A stretch of 64,000 nt of DNA from CADEFX01 sp963840425 (GTDB lineage Bacteria; Pseudomonadota; Alphaproteobacteria; Rhizobiales; Hyphomicrobiaceae), in assembly GCA_963840425.1 (NCBI GenBank), contig CAWIYZ010000033.1, positions 186,001 through 250,000 on the forward strand, written 5' to 3'. Shown here piece by piece: positions 62,193-64,000 of this stretch (the first letter of the stretch is position 1; each line of letters starts with the position of its first letter). The translations under genes and the position numbers were made by a program. Under the pieces are notes generated by a model, which worked only from the letters and a program-made list of their open reading frames with translations, had not been told where the DNA came from and did no database searches.

Positions 62193-63575
62193 TCAGTCGA
62201 GCAGTCCGGTCACACGCGGCAGCCAAAGCACGATGTTGGGGAACCAGACGCACAAGAGCAGCCCGATGATCTGCAAGGCTACGAACGGATACATGCCCTT
62301 GTAGACATCGCTCATGGTCACACCCTGCGGAACGGTGCCCTTCATGTAAAAGAGCGTCGCGCCGAAGGGTGGCGTCATGAACGAAGTCTGCAGGTTGACG
62401 GCCACCAACGTGCCGAACCACACCATCAGGTAGGCCTTGTCGCCAATATGATCGGTGAAGTCGAACTTCATGAGGATCGGCGCGAAGATCGGCAGCACGA
62501 TGAGGCAGATCTCGATCCACTCGAACGGAAAGCCCAGCAGGAAGATCAACACCATCACGAACGCCAGCATCTCCCACTTCGTGTCGATGCCGAAATAGCC
62601 GAGCGTGGAGAGCATGAGATCGTCTCCGCCGAGCGTGCGGAAGACATAGGAGAAGCAGGTCGCGCCGAGGAAGATCAGAAACACCATGGCGTTGGCGCGA
62701 CAGGCCGAGCGGATCGCATCGTTCGCCATAGATAACGTGAGGCGGCCGTTCAGGGCGGCAATCAGGAACGAGCCGAGCACACCGACGCCGGCACTTTCCG
62801 TGGCCGTCGCCCAACCAGCGAAAATCGAGCCCATGACGATCACCATGAGCATCGTCATCGGAAACAGGCCGGTCCACATGGTCCGCCAGAACTCGCGCCG
62901 TGTCTGCGGACCGAAGTCAGCCGCCATCTTGGGCGCTTTGCTGGGTTTCACAACGGCAACGCCCAGGATGTAGAGAAGATAGAGCCCGGACAGCAGAAGG
63001 CCCGGCATGGTGGCGGCCGCGAACAGGGCGCCGGCTGAGGAGTTCAGCATCTCGGCCATGACCACGAGCATGATCGCCGGAGGGATGAGAATGCCGAGCG
63101 TTCCCGCAGAAGCGATGGTGCCGATGGCCAGGCGCTTGTCGTAGCCGGCCTGCAGCATCGGCGGCAGCGCAATGAGCGACAGCAGGACAACGGCGGCGCC
63201 CACCACACCGATCGGCGCCGCCAAAATGGTGCCCATGACCATGACGGAAACGGCGAGACCGCCGGGAACTCGCTTGAGCAGGATCTCGGTCGCCAGCAGC
63301 ATGTCCTTGGCCGATCCCGATCGCTCCAGGATCGAGCCCATGAAGATGAACATCGGCACCGAGACGAGGACGGGGTCTGTAGCCACACCGCCCCACATGC
63401 GCAGCAGCACGTTGGAAAGGTTGTTGATCGGGAACACGCCGAGCAGCCAGCCGATGAAGCCGAACGCCAGTCCCATGCCGCCCATCACAAATGCGACCGG
63501 ATAGCCGCAGAAGATGATGAAGAACATCAGGAAGAACATGATGAGGGCGAGGTAGTCGGTGATCCAATCCAGCAT
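62193..63575 (-). CDS. TRAP transporter large permease subunit (DctM-like)
   Basis: 460 residues from ATG 63575; the longer frame to 63704 is rejected because it covers the end of the small subunit. About 12 helices. Signatures include FGYPVAFVMGG (seen as FCGYPVAFVMGGMGLAFG), VSVPMFIFMGSILERSG, GAAVVLLSLIALPPMLQAGYDKRLAIGTIASAGTLGILIPPAIMLVVMAEM and LVAVNLQTSFMTPPFGATLFYMKG. This mannitol/chloroaromatic-type DctM imports carboxylates using the sodium gradient. It starts 11 bases after dctQ ends. Confidence 0.9.
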   Translation of the reverse strand: MLDWITDYLALIMFFLMFFIIFCGYPVAFVMGGMGLAFGFIGWLLGVFPINNLSNVLLRMWGGVATDPVLVSVPMFIFMGSILERSGSAKDMLLATEILLKRVPGGLAVSVMVMGTILAAPIGVVGAAVVLLSLIALPPMLQAGYDKRLAIGTIASAGTLGILIPPAIMLVVMAEMLNSSAGALFAAATMPGLLLSGLYLLYILGVAVVKPSKAPKMAADFGPQTRREFWRTMWTGLFPMTMLMVIVMGSIFAGWATATESAGVGVLGSFLIAALNGRLTLSMANDAIRSACRANAMVFLIFLGATCFSYVFRTLGGDDLMLSTLGYFGIDTKWEMLAFVMVLIFLLGFPFEWIEICLIVLPIFAPILMKFDFTDHIGDKAYLMVWFGTLVAVNLQTSFMTPPFGATLFYMKGTVPQGVTMSDVYKGMYPFVALQIIGLLLCVWFPNIVLWLPRVTGLLD

Positions 63576-63586
63576 GACCGCCCGCC

Positions 63587-64000
63587 TCAGACCTCGAGCT
63601 CGGCGTGACCGATCTGCAGGCCGGTCTCCTGCTGCGTTCGCCCTCCAAACAGGAAGGCGACAAGCCGGATCAAAACGCTGACGACACCGAGAAGGACCAG
63701 CCAAAGGCCGACATAGAAGATGCCTTTGATGATCCAGCGGTGATCGAGACCGAGGACGTTCTCCGAGCCCTCGCCCTGGACGTACGAGGTCCAGGTGAAC
63801 TCCCAGCCGTGGTAGACCATCACGGCCATGAACGGCAGTGCGAACAGCAGCAGGCCCCAGAACTCGATCCAGGCCTTGGTGCGGTATTTCAGGGTCTCAG
63901 TGTAGCTGTCGACGCGAGGGTGGGCGTTGATCGTGTAGTTGTAGCCCATCCACATGGAGAACACGGTGGTGTGGAGGTGCCACTCCAGCTCCTGAAACTT
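63587..64000 (-). CDS. TRAP transporter small permease subunit (DctQ-like), 5' partial
   Basis: Open from the window end: the first visible codons read KFQELEWHLHTTVFSMWMGYNYTINAHPRVDSY, which is the DctQ signature (Q-E-L-E-W-H, then H-x-R-V-D). Three helices remain: IEFWGLLLFALPFMAVMVYHGWEF, and IIKGIFYVGLWLVLLGVVSVLIRLVAFLF with the preceding loop. The start codon lies beyond base 64000. With DctM it forms the membrane part of the TRAP carrier; a DctP binding protein should be encoded just outside the window. Confidence 0.88.
   Translation of the reverse strand, partial: KFQELEWHLHTTVFSMWMGYNYTINAHPRVDSYTETLKYRTKAWIEFWGLLLFALPFMAVMVYHGWEFTWTSYVQGEGSENVLGLDHRWIIKGIFYVGLWLVLLGVVSVLIRLVAFLFGGRTQQETGLQIGHAELEV

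Overview
This window is high-GC, densely packed chromosomal DNA that looks like an alphaproteobacterium, most likely of the Hyphomicrobiales (inference). The reasons are a DUF2865 protein, a Ugp-type ABC operon divergent from glpK, many periplasmic binding proteins (PotD, UgpB, LivK and four TctC/Bug types), TTT and TRAP carriers, and a split YeeE/YedE pair. No rRNA, tRNA, CRISPR array, phage gene or transposase was seen. Almost all content is uptake and catabolism of small organic molecules.

Layout. 1-7.7 kb: a quinone oxidoreductase (cut by the window start), L-threonine aldolase, a short-chain dehydrogenase, a DUF2865 protein, an SMP-30 lactonase, a split YeeE/YedE sulfur-compound permease, an HMG-CoA-lyase-like enzyme and a small Cys-rich exported protein. 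7.8-14.3 kb (minus): two tandem paralogous amidohydrolases followed by a complete PotABCD-type importer. 14.5-17 kb: a glycosyltransferase and a nucleotide-sugar epimerase, separated by a stack of palindromic repeats. 17-24.8 kb (minus): a UgpB-A-E-C importer with embedded VOC and creatininase genes, then a dTDP-rhamnose-reductase-like gene and an N-carbamoyl-D-amino-acid hydrolase, the last two frameshifted. Glycerol kinase is divergent from ugpB. 26.5-34.3 kb: an alpha/beta hydrolase, a lytic-transglycosylase-like protein, and a LivFGMHK operon with a luciferase-like monooxygenase. 34.5-41.3 kb: leuC-leuD, a CYTH protein, threonine synthase, and a translationally coupled hydantoinase / small protein / COG0523 (CobW) GTPase cluster. 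41.3-50.5 kb: an MFS carrier with an in-frame amber codon, the DgoK-DgoA pair, an exonuclease-CBS-nucleotidyltransferase fusion, an enol-lactonase-like hydrolase, and an enolase-superfamily enzyme coupled to a small membrane protein. 50.6-64 kb: a TetR regulator, four TctC/Bug proteins, TctB-TctA, two NTF2-like proteins, a TauD-type dioxygenase, a hydroxyacid dehydrogenase, an EthD-like protein and a DctMQ TRAP carrier (cut by the window end).

Two things stand out beyond the gene list. First, there is a family of dispersed palindromic repeats bounded by CTAG: a 163-bp two-hairpin element in two inverted copies with paired arm changes, a solo half, and a second family in three copies. Two of these repeats supply the stop codon of the preceding gene. 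Second, four otherwise well-conserved genes carry six frame shifts. All six are +1 and all can be placed in short homopolymers, which points to sequence error rather than gene decay.
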